From contig JANXRE010000070.1 in assembly GCA_025353165.1 (NCBI GenBank), positions 40,288 through 104,287 on the forward strand: a DNA stretch of 64,000 nt, written 5' to 3'. Source of the DNA: Acidobacteriota bacterium (lineage in GTDB: Bacteria; Acidobacteriota; Terriglobia; Bryobacterales; Bryobacteraceae). Positions 52,015-64,000 of this stretch are shown here, one piece after another. A program made the position numbers and the translations under genes. Within the stretch, counting starts at the first letter, position 1; each line of letters begins with the position of its first letter. The notes beneath the pieces are model-generated. The model ran no database searches, was not told the origin of the DNA, and was given only the letters and a program-made list of their open reading frames with translations.

Positions 52015-53250
52015 ATGACGTTGTTGATAACATTACGGATTATGCTGCGTTTACAGGTTTGCCTTGCCGCTGTTGTACTTTGCGCGCTGCCGGTGAAGTC
52101 GGAATCGAACGGTCTTTCCCCTGAGCGTCTGCTTCGCATCCACGACGCAGTCCAGCGTCACATCGACGCGCACGACATATCGGGCGCTGTTACGCTGGTG
52201 GCGCGGAACGGCCGCATCGCCCATCTGCAGGCACACGGCCTCATGGATTTGGAATCCAACAAGCCGATGGAGAAGAACACGATCTTCCGTATCTTCTCGA
52301 TGACCAAACCGGTCGTGGGAGTCGCGATTCTGATGCTGCTCGAAGAGGGCAAAGTCCGCCTGAACGATCCGGTCGCGAACTTCATCCCCGAGTTCAAGGG
52401 AATCAAAGTGGCGGTAGCCCAGGAGGGCCCGCCCCCGCCGAGGTTTTACACCATTCCGGCCGCGCGCGAAATCACGATCCAGGATCTGTTGACCCACGTG
52501 TCGGGACTGGGTAGCGGTCCGGCCAGCGCCGCGGAGACGCCGCGCATCGCCAGGAAAGACGGCGACACCCTGGCCGATTACGTCCCGCGCTTGGCCACGA
52601 CGCCGCTCGATTTCCAACCCGGCTCGCGTTGGACCTACAGTCCCGGCGCGGCGTTCGATACGTTGGGCCGCATCGTCGAGATCGCCTCCGGACAGCCCTT
52701 CGATCAATTCCTGCGCGAGCGAATCTTCACGCCCCTCGGCATGAAGGAGATTTTTTTTCACCCGGGCGACGAACGCTGGCCGCGGGTGGTGACGGCCTAT
52801 CACCGCGCCGACGGCGCGCTGAAGAAAACGGAGAACTCGAACCGCCTCGCAAGCAAAACGTACTTCTCGGGCGCCGGCGGCCTGATGTCCACCGCGGAGG
52901 ACTACGCGCAGTTTGCGATGATGCTCGCCGGGGGCGGACAACTTAATGGTAAGCGCCTGCTGAGCCCCAAGACAGTGGAGCTGATGTCGTCCGTCTTCGT
53001 GCCAGACACTCTGACCGGGAGGCAGCCCGGCCGGAGCTGGGGACTGAGCGTGGAGGTAGTGACCGATCCGATCGCGGCCGGCCACCGCGTTTCACCGGGC
53101 GCCTTCGGATGGGACGGCGCGTACGGAACGCACTTCTGGGTGGACCCGAAAGAAAAGATCGCGGGCATTCTCATGATCCAGACCGACAATTCCAACCGGC
53201 AACTGGATCGCGATTTCGAGAACGCGGTGATGCAGGCGATCGTCAAATGA
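52015..53250 (+). CDS. Exported beta-lactamase-fold serine hydrolase
   Basis: About 411 residues. A signal segment (LRLQVCLAAVVLCALPVKS) precedes the catalytic domain with S95-M-T-K98 (FSMTKPVVG), a Tyr motif in RWTYSPGAAF and GWDGAYGTHFWVD in the position of the KTG strand. Class C/esterase-like rather than a proven lactamase. AGGAGG occurs 12 bases before the ATG at 52015; an ATG at 52042 is also possible. The stop overlaps the next gene by 4 bases (ATGA), so it is cotranscribed with the dehydratase. Confidence 0.85.
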   Translation: MTLLITLRIMLRLQVCLAAVVLCALPVKSESNGLSPERLLRIHDAVQRHIDAHDISGAVTLVARNGRIAHLQAHGLMDLESNKPMEKNTIFRIFSMTKPVVGVAILMLLEEGKVRLNDPVANFIPEFKGIKVAVAQEGPPPPRFYTIPAAREITIQDLLTHVSGLGSGPASAAETPRIARKDGDTLADYVPRLATTPLDFQPGSRWTYSPGAAFDTLGRIVEIASGQPFDQFLRERIFTPLGMKEIFFHPGDERWPRVVTAYHRADGALKKTENSNRLASKTYFSGAGGLMSTAEDYAQFAMMLAGGGQLNGKRLLSPKTVELMSSVFVPDTLTGRQPGRSWGLSVEVVTDPIAAGHRVSPGAFGWDGAYGTHFWVDPKEKIAGILMIQTDNSNRQLDRDFENAVMQAIVK

Positions 53251-54470
53251 AGATCTCCAGCATCGAGTGTCACGTTCTGCTGGACCCGGGCTGCGACATC
53301 GGCGCCACCAGTTCGGCGCAGGACGACATCGTGGTGGAGATTCACACCGACGAAGGCCTCACCGGCATCGGCGAAACAGATGTGAACCCCTGGATCGCGG
53401 CGGCCTGCATCGAGGCGCCGGGCACGCACACGATGGGGCTCGGATTGAAAGAAATGTTGATCGGCGCCGATCCCCTGGACGTGGAAGCGCTGTGGGAGCG
53501 CATGTACGTCGGCACCGCGATGAACGGCCGGCGGGGCGCGGTGATTCACGCGATCGGCGCGCTCGACATGGCGCTGCACGACCTGCGCGCGAAGGCGGCC
53601 GGCAAGCCCTGCTACGAGTTTCTCGGCGGGGCGGCGCGCGATTCGATCATTCCGTACGCGTCCCTGCAGCCCGAGGTGGGATCGTTCGAGGAGTATCGCG
53701 AGTCGCTGGTCGCCTGGGCGCGCAAGGCGCGCGCGCTGGGATTCAAAGCGGCGAAGGCGGAGGTGACGCCGTGCGGGCCGTACGCCCACAAGGGACTGCG
53801 CGCCACCCACCATCAGATGACCGGAGTGATTCGCGACGTGCGCGACGCGGTGGGCATGGACTTCACGCTGATGGTCGACGTGCAGTACGCGTTTCCCGAC
53901 GCCGACACGTGCCTCTCGGCAATTCGCGAGTGGCGCGAATTCGATTTGTTCTTCGTCGAGACGCCGCTGCCCTCGGACGACCTGGCCGGCTACTACCGCG
54001 TGGCCACCGAGCAACCGATTCCCATCGCCGCGGGCGAATGGCTGGCGACACGTTTCGAGTTCCTGGACTTGATGGATCGCGGGAAGGTGCAGGTGGCGCA
54101 ACCGGACATCGGTCGCGTCGGCGGACTCACCGAGGCCAAGCGCGTGTGCGACCTGGCGAAGATCCGCGGCCTCACAATTGTTCCTCACTTGTGGAAGACG
54201 GCGATCTCCATCGCGGCGGCCGCGCATCTAGCCGCCGCGACGCCGCATTGCGCGTTCATCGAATTCCTGCCGGCGGAATTGTGCGAATCCGGATTGCGCA
54301 AAGAGCTGGCAACGGCCAATCTGGAAATGAAAGACGGCAAGCTGTCGCTGCCCGCGGGTCCGGGGCTCGGCGTCACGTTGAATCGCGAGGCGATGGCGCG
54401 CTTCGAGGAAGAAGCGTCGCGGCGCTGGGCTACAAATCGATCCTTCTCAGGATCCGCGAAGCCAGCATGA
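53247..54470 (+). CDS. Enolase-superfamily (mandelate racemase/sugar-acid dehydratase) enzyme
   Basis: About 407 residues. The N-terminal capping domain (MKISSIECHVLLDPGCDIGA) precedes the barrel: a Lys motif in GFKAAKAEV, metal ligands in LMVDVQYAF, FFVETPLP and AAGEWLATRFE, a conserved DIGRVGGLTEAKRV, and the C-terminal base region VPHLWKTAIS. This layout fits galactonate/gluconate-type dehydratases that make 2-keto-3-deoxy acids, the substrate type of the nearby aldolase. Precise substrate not predictable. The start at 53247 overlaps the upstream stop (ATGA). Confidence 0.85.
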   Translation: MKISSIECHVLLDPGCDIGATSSAQDDIVVEIHTDEGLTGIGETDVNPWIAAACIEAPGTHTMGLGLKEMLIGADPLDVEALWERMYVGTAMNGRRGAVIHAIGALDMALHDLRAKAAGKPCYEFLGGAARDSIIPYASLQPEVGSFEEYRESLVAWARKARALGFKAAKAEVTPCGPYAHKGLRATHHQMTGVIRDVRDAVGMDFTLMVDVQYAFPDADTCLSAIREWREFDLFFVETPLPSDDLAGYYRVATEQPIPIAAGEWLATRFEFLDLMDRGKVQVAQPDIGRVGGLTEAKRVCDLAKIRGLTIVPHLWKTAISIAAAAHLAAATPHCAFIEFLPAELCESGLRKELATANLEMKDGKLSLPAGPGLGVTLNREAMARFEEEASRRWATNRSFSGSAKPA

Positions 54471-54985
54471 GCGGCACCGGTCGACGGGGTTGCCGCACGC
54501 TCGCGCAGCCCGAACGCGAGGCCGATCACAGCCAGATCGCCGACCGACAGAAACATCGCTGCCGGCACGAAGGGAAGCGCACCCAAGCCGACGAACCGGA
54601 GGAATCCCTCGGATCCGATCTGAACGAGAATTACCAGCGCGGCCTACATTGCGCCAAACAGACCGAGCAGGCGTCCGTACAGAATCTCGCGGCGGCTCAC
54701 CGGCGGCGCCCGCGGTCACCGTGCCGAAATACGAAATCGCCAGCGACAGCGCGCCGAACACGCTGCTGAAAACGAGAATCCACCGGCTGCGCAAACTGAT
54801 GATGAGTTCCTGCGCCGCGGACCGTGCGGCGTTCCGCGGTTTCGGGATTGTTGCGCCGATGATGTGGATCGGCGACAGGTTGATGATGAAGTTGTTCGTC
54901 GTAAACTCGTTGCCCTCCGCGCTGGAGAACATTTCGACAGCGATATCGTTGCCGAAAATCAAGTTGCCGGAGCCCGTGCCGCGCA
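54471..54985 (-). pseudogene. NosD/NosY-like remnant
   Basis: Minus strand, near 54985: GTGSGNLIFGNDIAVEMFSS, AEGNEFTTNNFI, in the style of NosD beta-helix repeats. This is joined directly to AARSAAQELIISLRSRWIL, VFSSVFGALSLAISYFGTVT, in the style of the first helix of the NosY ABC permease. NosF, which lies between them in nos clusters, is missing. Further on another frame reads GFLRFVGLGALPFVPAAMFL and SVGDLAVIGLAFGLRERA, a membrane fragment. The pieces are out of frame and cannot be expressed as one. The 54986-55265 stretch beyond holds only weak transposase-like debris. Confidence 0.5.
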
Positions 54986-55265
54986 GCAGCTTGGCTCCCC
55001 GAGAGGAACCCTATGGGCTTCTGTTTTCAAAGACCGGACATGGATTCCAAGTCCTTGAAGCATGGATTGCTGCAACTCGCTCCTGGCCTGACGCCCACCG
55101 CGGTGCTGGAGAAACTGGCGACCATTCATAATGATCGACGTGGGCCGCGCATCACGGCCAGTCCAGCTCTCTCCTAAACCCCGCCGCCCGTGCAACCCGG
55201 CTCGGTTATGCCATGAAAGACGACTTTTTGCCAATAGCGCGTGAGAAATGCGGGTTAGAACGGAG

Positions 55266-56201
55266 CTAGCGGCGGGCCCAGTAGCGGTCGCGGGCTTCCA
55301 CGATCAGCCCCTTCTTCGCGACGCTCAGTTGGATTTTGCGGAACTCCGAGACGCGCACCGGCTCGTCGGACACGTAGCCGACACTGTACTGGTTGCGCAA
55401 CTCCTCCTGGAGCTGGTTGAACGCTTCGTCGATGGGGTGCTTCTTGGAGACTTCGAAAAAGCTGCCGCCGGTTTCGCGCGACATACGCATGAGGGCTTTG
55501 CGGCCCTCGCCGCTCATACCGCCTCCGAAAGGCACGCTGTAGTAAGACGCATCGGAGAACAGGATGCTGTAAACGATCGTGTCGGCGCGCTGGGCCGCTT
55601 CGATGGAGGAGGAGAGGCTGGTTTCGCTGCCGGTGTCCACGCCGTCGGACAGGACGATCAGCCCCTTACGTCCGGTCTGCCGCTGCATGATTTCCCGGGA
55701 AGCCTTCTCGACGGCGTCGAAGAGCAGCGTTCCGCCTCCGTACTGGGCCTGCAACTCGCGCCGGGACGGCGTGTCGATGTAGGGCAGGGTTTCGTCGAGA
55801 CTCTTGCGGGAGGAGGTCAGCGGCTGGCGGAGGTAGACGCCCATGTCGAATTGCATGAGAAAGACCTTGTCCTTGTTCTCGCGAAGGACCTGGTCGAGGA
55901 AGCGGAAGCACGCGCCCCGCTCGGCGTCGAGCACCCGTTCCTGGCTCATGCTGGTGTCGATCATCAGTCCGAGGATCAACGGGAGGTCCGTCTGGCGGGC
56001 GAAGTAGCGGATGGTCTGGGGACGTCCATTCTCGGCGACCGAGAAATCGTTCTTCTCCAGGTCGCGGATAAACTGCCCGCGTTTGTCGCGGACGGTGGCG
56101 AGCACGTTCACGACTTTCACTTCGGTCTTGAAAACGGCATCATCCTGCGCCGGGAGCAGGGCAGCTGCACAGAAGAAAAGGCGGCGGGAGCGCGAAGTCA
56201 A
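55266..56201 (-). CDS. Exported VWFA-domain protein of the acidobacterial type
   Basis: A 311-residue protein. After a signal segment (RRLFFCAAALLPAQ), a strand-rich part opens VKVVNVLATVRDKRGQFIRD, LEKNDFSVAENG, the signature of the VWFA-related family (TIGR03436) expanded in Acidobacteria. The metal-adhesion motif DTSMS (82-86) and SDGVDTGSET are kept, so Mg-dependent ligand binding is possible. Such proteins lie outside the cytoplasm and their partners are unknown. No operon. Confidence 0.85.
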   Translation of the reverse strand: MTSRSRRLFFCAAALLPAQDDAVFKTEVKVVNVLATVRDKRGQFIRDLEKNDFSVAENGRPQTIRYFARQTDLPLILGLMIDTSMSQERVLDAERGACFRFLDQVLRENKDKVFLMQFDMGVYLRQPLTSSRKSLDETLPYIDTPSRRELQAQYGGGTLLFDAVEKASREIMQRQTGRKGLIVLSDGVDTGSETSLSSSIEAAQRADTIVYSILFSDASYYSVPFGGGMSGEGRKALMRMSRETGGSFFEVSKKHPIDEAFNQLQEELRNQYSVGYVSDEPVRVSEFRKIQLSVAKKGLIVEARDRYWARR

Positions 56202-56299
56202 TCACCCTATTGTAGTTTGAGGAGATTCAGGCGGCGAGATTTCGCTGAATTTTCGCCCGGGGGGGGTGCGCCGCCCCACTTTGATAATGTCTCCTTGTG

Positions 56300-56583
56300 C
56301 CCTCGTTAGAAATGTCCCCTAATCTGAAGACCTCCGGAGGAGGTCTGGGTGAGAAGGACATGGGTAGTCTTCCGCCGTAGCCGCCGCGTAGGGTTGGAAA
56401 TTCGATTGTGCTCATCCCACCGGGCCAAGCCGAGCCGGGTGGAGATTGGACGGGCGGCTGGAGATCCGGTACCGCGGACAGAAGGTGGCTTGGGAAGAAC
56501 TGGCGGGGGCGCGCGGACCGGACCAGCCGTCAAACGAAGGGGACACTTCTAACGAGGGAATATAGGGGACATTTCTAACGAGG
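56300..56583. mobile_element. Decayed insertion element bounded by inverted repeats
   Basis: CCCTCGTTAGAAATGTCCCC (56300-56319) is repeated in inverse orientation as GGGGACACTTCTAACGAGGG (56539-56558) and again as GGGGACATTTCTAACGAGG (56565-56583). Between them a plus-strand frame reads LEIRYRGQKVAWEELAGARG, like the C-terminal beta domain of an integrase-core (IS481/ISNCY-like) transposase. The remaining transposase has been deleted, leaving a MITE-sized relic. Confidence 0.65.
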
Positions 56584-56785
56584 CTTACCACCATGCGCAT
56601 TGAGATGCCCCATCCGGGGCGGGTTGGGACTATATTGTGATCCGGGCCGCCTCTCGATTCTTCGGCCGAAGTGCCGCAGGATGCAACTCTCGTGCAGAAT
56701 TTCTGGACACGGGGCGAAGTTATTGGACATGTTCCGCGTTAAGCCGTAAAAACCAGTAATGTGAACGAAATGACACGAAAATCCC

Positions 56786-56815
56786 TTGACTTACAATTGA
56801 CAACAGTCTTAAACT
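56786..56815 (+). promoter_or_regulatory. Sigma-70-like promoter of the PEP-CTERM gene
   Basis: TTGACT (56786-56791), 18-base spacer, TAAACT (56810-56815), about 50 bases before the ATG at 56864. Confidence 0.45.
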
Positions 56816-56863
56816 GGGGGTCCGGCATATTTGTACTGGGTTTGGGAACTGGGGAAACTATTC

Positions 56864-57565
56864 ATGCGCACGTTGACGGTCACGACTTTGTCCGCTCTGC
56901 TGCTCTCCTTCGGTGGTGCATCGCTCGAAGGCGGCACGATAGACGTCACGTCCGATTGTCTCGGCCCGTGCACGTCGATTACGTATTCCGGCGCGCCCGG
57001 GGCAACTTCCTCCGGGACCTCTGTACCGCTGATCGTTAACGGAGTCTGGACGAGCATGGCGGCCCAGGGTTTGTCGGGGCAATGGATCAGCTACGCACAG
57101 ACCGGGTTGACCGGGACGGGTCCTGCGGCCGGACAGCTTGTTACTTTCACGGTGAACTACAGCATCAGTCCGCTTTTCAATATCAGCGGCGTGACTCTGA
57201 ATGTGCTGGCGGACGATTTTACGCAGATGACCGCAAGCCCGCAGAACTTCGGACCCCTGCCCCTCGTCTGGGACCCTCTCTACATTCCGGGCGTTAAGTG
57301 TTCTGAGAATCCGCCGGGATGTATTCCGACAACGCTGTATACCTACACCCTCGACGCCAGCCAACGCACCATGTTTGGGAGCGATAACCAATTAACCTTC
57401 ACGGTTATCCAACTGGTGGACAGCACTCCGTTTGGCTTGGCTTTTGACATGAAAGTGACCGGATCCTTCCCCGGCGGCGTTCCCGAACCCGGCACGTTGA
57501 GCCTACTGGCTCTCGGGCTGGCGGCGGGTTCGACGGTTGCGTGGCGGCGACGCCGGCGGCTCTAA
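56864..57565 (+). CDS. PEP-CTERM sorted extracellular protein
   Basis: A 233-residue protein. Signal peptide MRTLTVTTLSALLLSFGGAS, a beta-rich body with four cysteines (DVTSDCLGPCTS, VKCSENPPGCIP), and a C-terminal sorting signal VPEPGTLSLLALGLAAGS plus TVAWRRRRRL: the PEP motif, one TM helix and an arginine cluster. Such proteins are cut by exosortase (EpsH-type) and are often linked to exopolysaccharide. No exosortase gene is in the window. Confidence 0.85.
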   Translation: MRTLTVTTLSALLLSFGGASLEGGTIDVTSDCLGPCTSITYSGAPGATSSGTSVPLIVNGVWTSMAAQGLSGQWISYAQTGLTGTGPAAGQLVTFTVNYSISPLFNISGVTLNVLADDFTQMTASPQNFGPLPLVWDPLYIPGVKCSENPPGCIPTTLYTYTLDASQRTMFGSDNQLTFTVIQLVDSTPFGLAFDMKVTGSFPGGVPEPGTLSLLALGLAAGSTVAWRRRRRL

Positions 57566-57569
57566 GCCG

Positions 57570-57992
57570 CTACTCTGCGGCGCGCGCGGCTTTTTGCGCG
57601 GCTTCTATGCGGGCTTGGGCGCGAAGCACGGCGGCTAGCGCGCTCGCTGGGTCTGCGCCTTCACTCACGTTGATCAGTTCCGATTCCCTCGCCTGAAGCG
57701 CGCGTTCGGCGCGCGTTACGTCGATCTCCGAGCCATACTCGGCCACATCCGCCAGAACCCGGACGTGATTATCCAGAACTTCCACATAGCCGCCGTGCAC
57801 CGCCAGGCAGTACTTTCCTCCGCCTGGGGAGGCGAACGTCAGCACGCCGATGCCGAGCTCTCCGATCAGCGGGGCGTGGTCCGGCAGAATCCCGAGGTAA
57901 CCCTGCTTGCCGGGAATCTGGGCACGCAGCGCCTGCCCCCGAACGAGTGAACGCTCGGGAGTGGCGATCTCGATCTCGAATGTTTCGGCCAT
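57570..57992 (-). CDS. atpC: ATP synthase F1 epsilon subunit
   Basis: A 140-residue protein with FEIEIATPERSLVRGQALRA, QIPGKQGYLGILPDHAPLIG and the C-terminal helix pair (VTRAERALQARESELINVSE). Epsilon couples rotation in the stalk and can inhibit ATP hydrolysis. Last gene of the atp operon, 3 bases after atpD. Convergent with the PEP-CTERM gene (4 bases apart). Confidence 0.93.
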   Translation of the reverse strand: MAETFEIEIATPERSLVRGQALRAQIPGKQGYLGILPDHAPLIGELGIGVLTFASPGGGKYCLAVHGGYVEVLDNHVRVLADVAEYGSEIDVTRAERALQARESELINVSEGADPASALAAVLRAQARIEAAQKAARAAE

Positions 57993-57995
57993 GGG

Positions 57996-60317
<2,322 letters not shown>

Positions 60318-60320
60318 GGC

Positions 60321-61847
<1,527 letters not shown>

Positions 61848-61872
61848 ATTCTTCCCTTGGTTGGGGTTCCTT

Positions 61873-62424
61873 TTACGATTCCGTCACGAGGCGGTGGCGC
61901 AAGGCGTCCAACTGGCCGCGCACGCTGCCGTCGTAAACCGTGGATCCGATGCGCGCGACGGCGCCACCGATCAGCGCGGGATCCACCGAGTATTCCATTC
62001 TTATCTGCTTGCCCGTGAGCTCTGCCAGCTTGGCCTGGAGCGCGTTCCGCTGGGGGTCCGGCAGCGCCGCGGCCGATGTGACGCCGGCGCGCAGGAAGCC
62101 GAGCCGCTCGTCCAGCGCGTTCTGATATGCCTCGCGAATCCCGGCGATCTGACCGATACGGCGGTGATCGACGAGAACGTAACAGAAGTTGCGAACCTGG
62201 GGGTCCAAACCGAGACTGGGCGCGAGCTTCGCGATGACTGCGCGCTTGCGGGAATTCGGGACGGCGGGAGAGAGCAGCGCGTGCCGCAACTCAGCGGACT
62301 CGCCGACCAAACTTTCCACCGACTGCAATTGCGCGGCAACGCGGTTCGGATCCAAGCCGTAGCGGGGATCGAAAACCACGTCGAGCAGCGCCCGGGCATA
62401 ACGGCTGGAAACAACGGTGATCAT
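61873..62424 (-). CDS. atpH: ATP synthase F1 delta subunit
   Basis: A 183-residue OSCP/delta protein: [20 protein letters not shown] at the start and, near the end, [24 protein letters not shown], the conserved C-terminal strand region. It links F1 to the b-type stalk. Its ATG overlaps the atpF stop by one base (TGATG). Confidence 0.92.
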   Translation of the reverse strand: MITVVSSRYARALLDVVFDPRYGLDPNRVAAQLQSVESLVGESAELRHALLSPAVPNSRKRAVIAKLAPSLGLDPQVRNFCYVLVDHRRIGQIAGIREAYQNALDERLGFLRAGVTSAAALPDPQRNALQAKLAELTGKQIRMEYSVDPALIGGAVARIGSTVYDGSVRGQLDALRHRLVTES

Positions 62425-62981
62425 CAGTTGCGGCCCTCCTTGACGCCCAGGCCGCCGACAAAACGATCGACCAGGTTGTTCTGCGTTTCGCCGGTTATCC
62501 GCAAGCGGATGCGCTGCTCGGCCAGATCGATGGCCAGCGACGCGGAGTACGCTTTCAGTTCCTGGGTGGCGTGCTTGGCGGCCGCGGAAATATCCTGCTC
62601 CGCCGAGTGCTGCACGCGAGCGATTTGCTGGGCTGTTTCCTGGCGGATGCGCTCGCCTTCGTGCGCCATGTGCTCTTTCGCGCCGCGCCGCAGTTGCTCA
62701 ATTTCGTCGCCCAGAGTCGCCATGCGGCGATCCATCTCGGCGGCGCGCTGCTCGGCCTCGTCGCGCTGCCGCGTCGCTTCGCGGATGTCGCGCTGGATGT
62801 CCGCGCTGCGTCCCTGGAAAAACGCCGGCGCTTTTTTCCCGATCAGGTAGCCGAGAACGCCCACCAGGATGGCGAAGTTGATCCACTTCCACTTCAGCAT
62901 CGGGTCCGGCTCGGCCGCGCCGCCCTCCTGCGCGAAGGCGAGGCAGGCGCTCATGGCCAGCAGCAGAATTGCGCGCCTCAT
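62424..62981 (-). CDS. atpF: ATP synthase F0 b subunit
   Basis: A 185-residue protein. MRRAILLLAMSACLAFAQEG is followed by an in-frame Gly/Pro stretch and the TM anchor WINFAILVGVLGYLIGKKAP, then ~120 residues of charged coiled coil (RDEAEQRAAEMDRRMATLGD). The first ~17 residues look like a cleavable signal, unusual for b but known in some lineages. The start at 62981 overlaps the previous stop by 4 bases (ATGA); the longer open frame upstream lies over the b' gene. Confidence 0.88.
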   Translation of the reverse strand: MRRAILLLAMSACLAFAQEGGAAEPDPMLKWKWINFAILVGVLGYLIGKKAPAFFQGRSADIQRDIREATRQRDEAEQRAAEMDRRMATLGDEIEQLRRGAKEHMAHEGERIRQETAQQIARVQHSAEQDISAAAKHATQELKAYSASLAIDLAEQRIRLRITGETQNNLVDRFVGGLGVKEGRN

Positions 62982-63427
62982 GCGGCCGCCTTGCCGAGCA
63001 GGATCCGCGCGATTTCGTCGGCCAGGCCCGAGCTCGTTTCGGTGACGATTTGCCGGGCGGCGGCGGTCTCCCGCGCGAGGCTCGCTTTTGCGGCGGCGAC
63101 GGCTTGGGCGGCGCTCTCTTTGGCGGTGCCAATCTGGCCCGCCTGGTCTTCCAGCCACTGTTTGCGCTGGTGTTCCTGCTCCTTATACAACTCGGCGCGG
63201 GCATCGACCAGGGCCCTGTCGAATTCGGCGGCGCGTTGGCCGGCGGTTTTCAGGCTCTCCGCCGCGCTTCGGCGGGCTCCCGCGGTTGCCTCGTCGCGCT
63301 GTTTCAGCACTTTGGCAAGCGGATGGAACAGCATCGCTTTGAGATACCAGTGCAGCAGCAGTACGATAATAATGGTCGGGATCGCTCTTAACAGAATCCC
63401 GGCCAGCGCGTCTAACGTCTTTTCCAT
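62978..63427 (-). CDS. ATP synthase F0 b'-type subunit
   Basis: A 149-residue second b-like protein: a TM helix near the N-terminus (LLRAIPTIIIVLLLHWYLKA, MLFHPLAKVLKQRDEATAG) and a long coiled coil to the end (ESAAQAVAAAKASLARETAA). This is the b/b' heterodimer arrangement seen in cyanobacteria, alphaproteobacteria and others. It starts the operon on this strand; AtpB (a) and AtpE (c) genes are not adjacent and must lie elsewhere. Confidence 0.85.
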   Translation of the reverse strand: MEKTLDALAGILLRAIPTIIIVLLLHWYLKAMLFHPLAKVLKQRDEATAGARRSAAESLKTAGQRAAEFDRALVDARAELYKEQEHQRKQWLEDQAGQIGTAKESAAQAVAAAKASLARETAAARQIVTETSSGLADEIARILLGKAAA

Positions 63428-63505
63428 TGGTAACTGGGGTTGAGGGGGCTGCCTGCCCGGACCCCTTAAATTATCACATAGCGGGCCTTCCCGCCAGGGG
63501 TCATG

Positions 63506-63535
63506 TTGCGGGTGGAGAAGGCTTTAGGTTACGAT
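63506..63535 (+). promoter_or_regulatory. Possible rpsT promoter
   Basis: TTGCGG (63506-63511), 18-base spacer, TACGAT (63530-63535), 41 bases before the rpsT ATG. Confidence 0.4.
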
Positions 63536-63576
63536 AAAGGCTGGAAATTTTCGGCAAGGATTGGGATTCAGAGTAG

Positions 63577-63849
63577 ATGGCTAACACGATTTCCTCACTC
63601 AAGAGGATGCGCATGACCGAGCGCAAAACGGCGGTCAACCGGATGCGCCGGACGCGCTTGAAGCACCAGATCCGAGAGATGCGGCGAGCGCTCGAAGCAA
63701 AGGATGCCGGCGCGGCCAAGACGGTCCTCGGCGATACCTATTCGCTGGTGGATCGCGCGGCGAAGTGGGGCATTCTGAAGAAGAACACGGCGGCGCGGTA
63801 TAAGAGCCGGTTGACGACTCGGTTGAAGGCGATGACGGCTTCCGCTTAG
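63577..63849 (+). CDS. rpsT: 30S ribosomal protein S20
   Basis: A 90-residue, very basic helical protein: [40 protein letters not shown], and the C-terminal [20 protein letters not shown] that contacts 16S rRNA. Single-gene transcription unit, divergent from the atp operon. The remaining 150 bases to the right edge show nothing I can call. Confidence 0.93.
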   Translation: MANTISSLKRMRMTERKTAVNRMRRTRLKHQIREMRRALEAKDAGAAKTVLGDTYSLVDRAAKWGILKKNTAARYKSRLTTRLKAMTASA

Positions 63850-64000
63850 GTTCATTTGGTCACCCGTCTCTTTGGACAACCGGGCCACTGCGTTTGACTC
63901 TTGGGTGGTGGATTGTGTCGTGGCGATCGAGCCGAGGTTCAGCGCCTCTGGGCGGGCTACTCAAGCATACGAACAGCAAAAATACTGGCAGGAAGAGCTC

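Noticed and set aside
55040..55170. Plus-strand segment LKHGLLQLAPGLTPTAVLEK resembling a transposase C-terminus
   Set aside because: Suggestive of IS1634-type tails but very short, frameshifted and unconfirmed; not enough for a feature.

Overview
The window looks like a chromosomal segment of an Acidobacteriota bacterium, most likely Bryobacterales/Solibacteraceae. It has high-GC coding bias. Three lineage-typical protein types are present: a secreted protein ending in the Solibacter-type C-terminal domain (TIGR03437-like, 26-29 kb), a VWFA-related protein of the acidobacterial type (TIGR03436-like, 55-56 kb), and a PEP-CTERM protein (57 kb). This assignment is inferred from family recognition; no rRNA is present to confirm it.

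Layout. 0-10.4 kb: the pheT 3' end, mscL, a sulfatase-fold/TPR protein, a FitAB/VapBC-type toxin-antitoxin pair, a secreted serine hydrolase, a DUF1326 protein, a TIM-barrel protein, and a ypdA-alaS pair. 10.8-20.5 kb: an MBL hydrolase, yqhQ-prfA-prmC, a broken membrane-protein gene, dinB, and the hemG-hemE-apbE run on the minus strand. 20.6-23 kb: a graveyard with a nucleotidyltransferase remnant, a transposase tail, an RHS-like remnant and two small membrane proteins. 23.2-25.6 kb: the overlapping sucC-sucD-ndk operon. 25.7-29.1 kb: a large secreted trypsin-like protease with a one-base frameshift, then tRNA-Tyr.

29.3-35.1 kb: an accessory island on the minus strand. It encodes a LysM/Ig-like/peptidoglycan-binding carrier, a tandem transthyretin-like protein, a metzincin-type zinc metalloprotease and a helical adaptor. 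It resembles effector modules found beside type VI secretion or related contractile systems, but no VgrG is in the window. 35.2-41 kb: the classical rimP-nusA-infB-ylxP(DUF503)-rbfA operon behind a terminator-like leader hairpin. 41-47.6 kb: a secreted TIM-barrel-like protein, a 1-Cys peroxiredoxin, a penicillin-acylase-type hydrolase and a propeller/lectin secreted protein.

47.7-51 kb: a second decay zone with a truncated vapB and vapC, an orphan antitoxin remnant, a shattered TIR-domain gene, tRNA-Cys and a broken MFS transporter. 51-54.5 kb: a probable sugar-acid locus (DHDPS/KDG-aldolase-like, MFS remnant, enolase-superfamily dehydratase) around a perfect 7-1-7 palindrome that could be the operator. 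54.5-56.6 kb: a NosD/NosY-like remnant, the VWFA protein and a decayed insertion element. 57.6-63.4 kb: the F1-type ATP synthase cluster b'-b-delta-alpha-gamma-beta-epsilon (minus strand, without a and c subunits), then rpsT.

Two signals span the window. (1) A dispersed, two-hairpin, REP-like repeat is present in four same-orientation copies at 25.6, 35.2, 40.2 and 43.0 kb, with compensatory changes in its second stem. (2) Single-base frameshifts and TGA codons at expected Trp positions occur repeatedly. All of them lie in accessory genes, while the housekeeping genes are clean.
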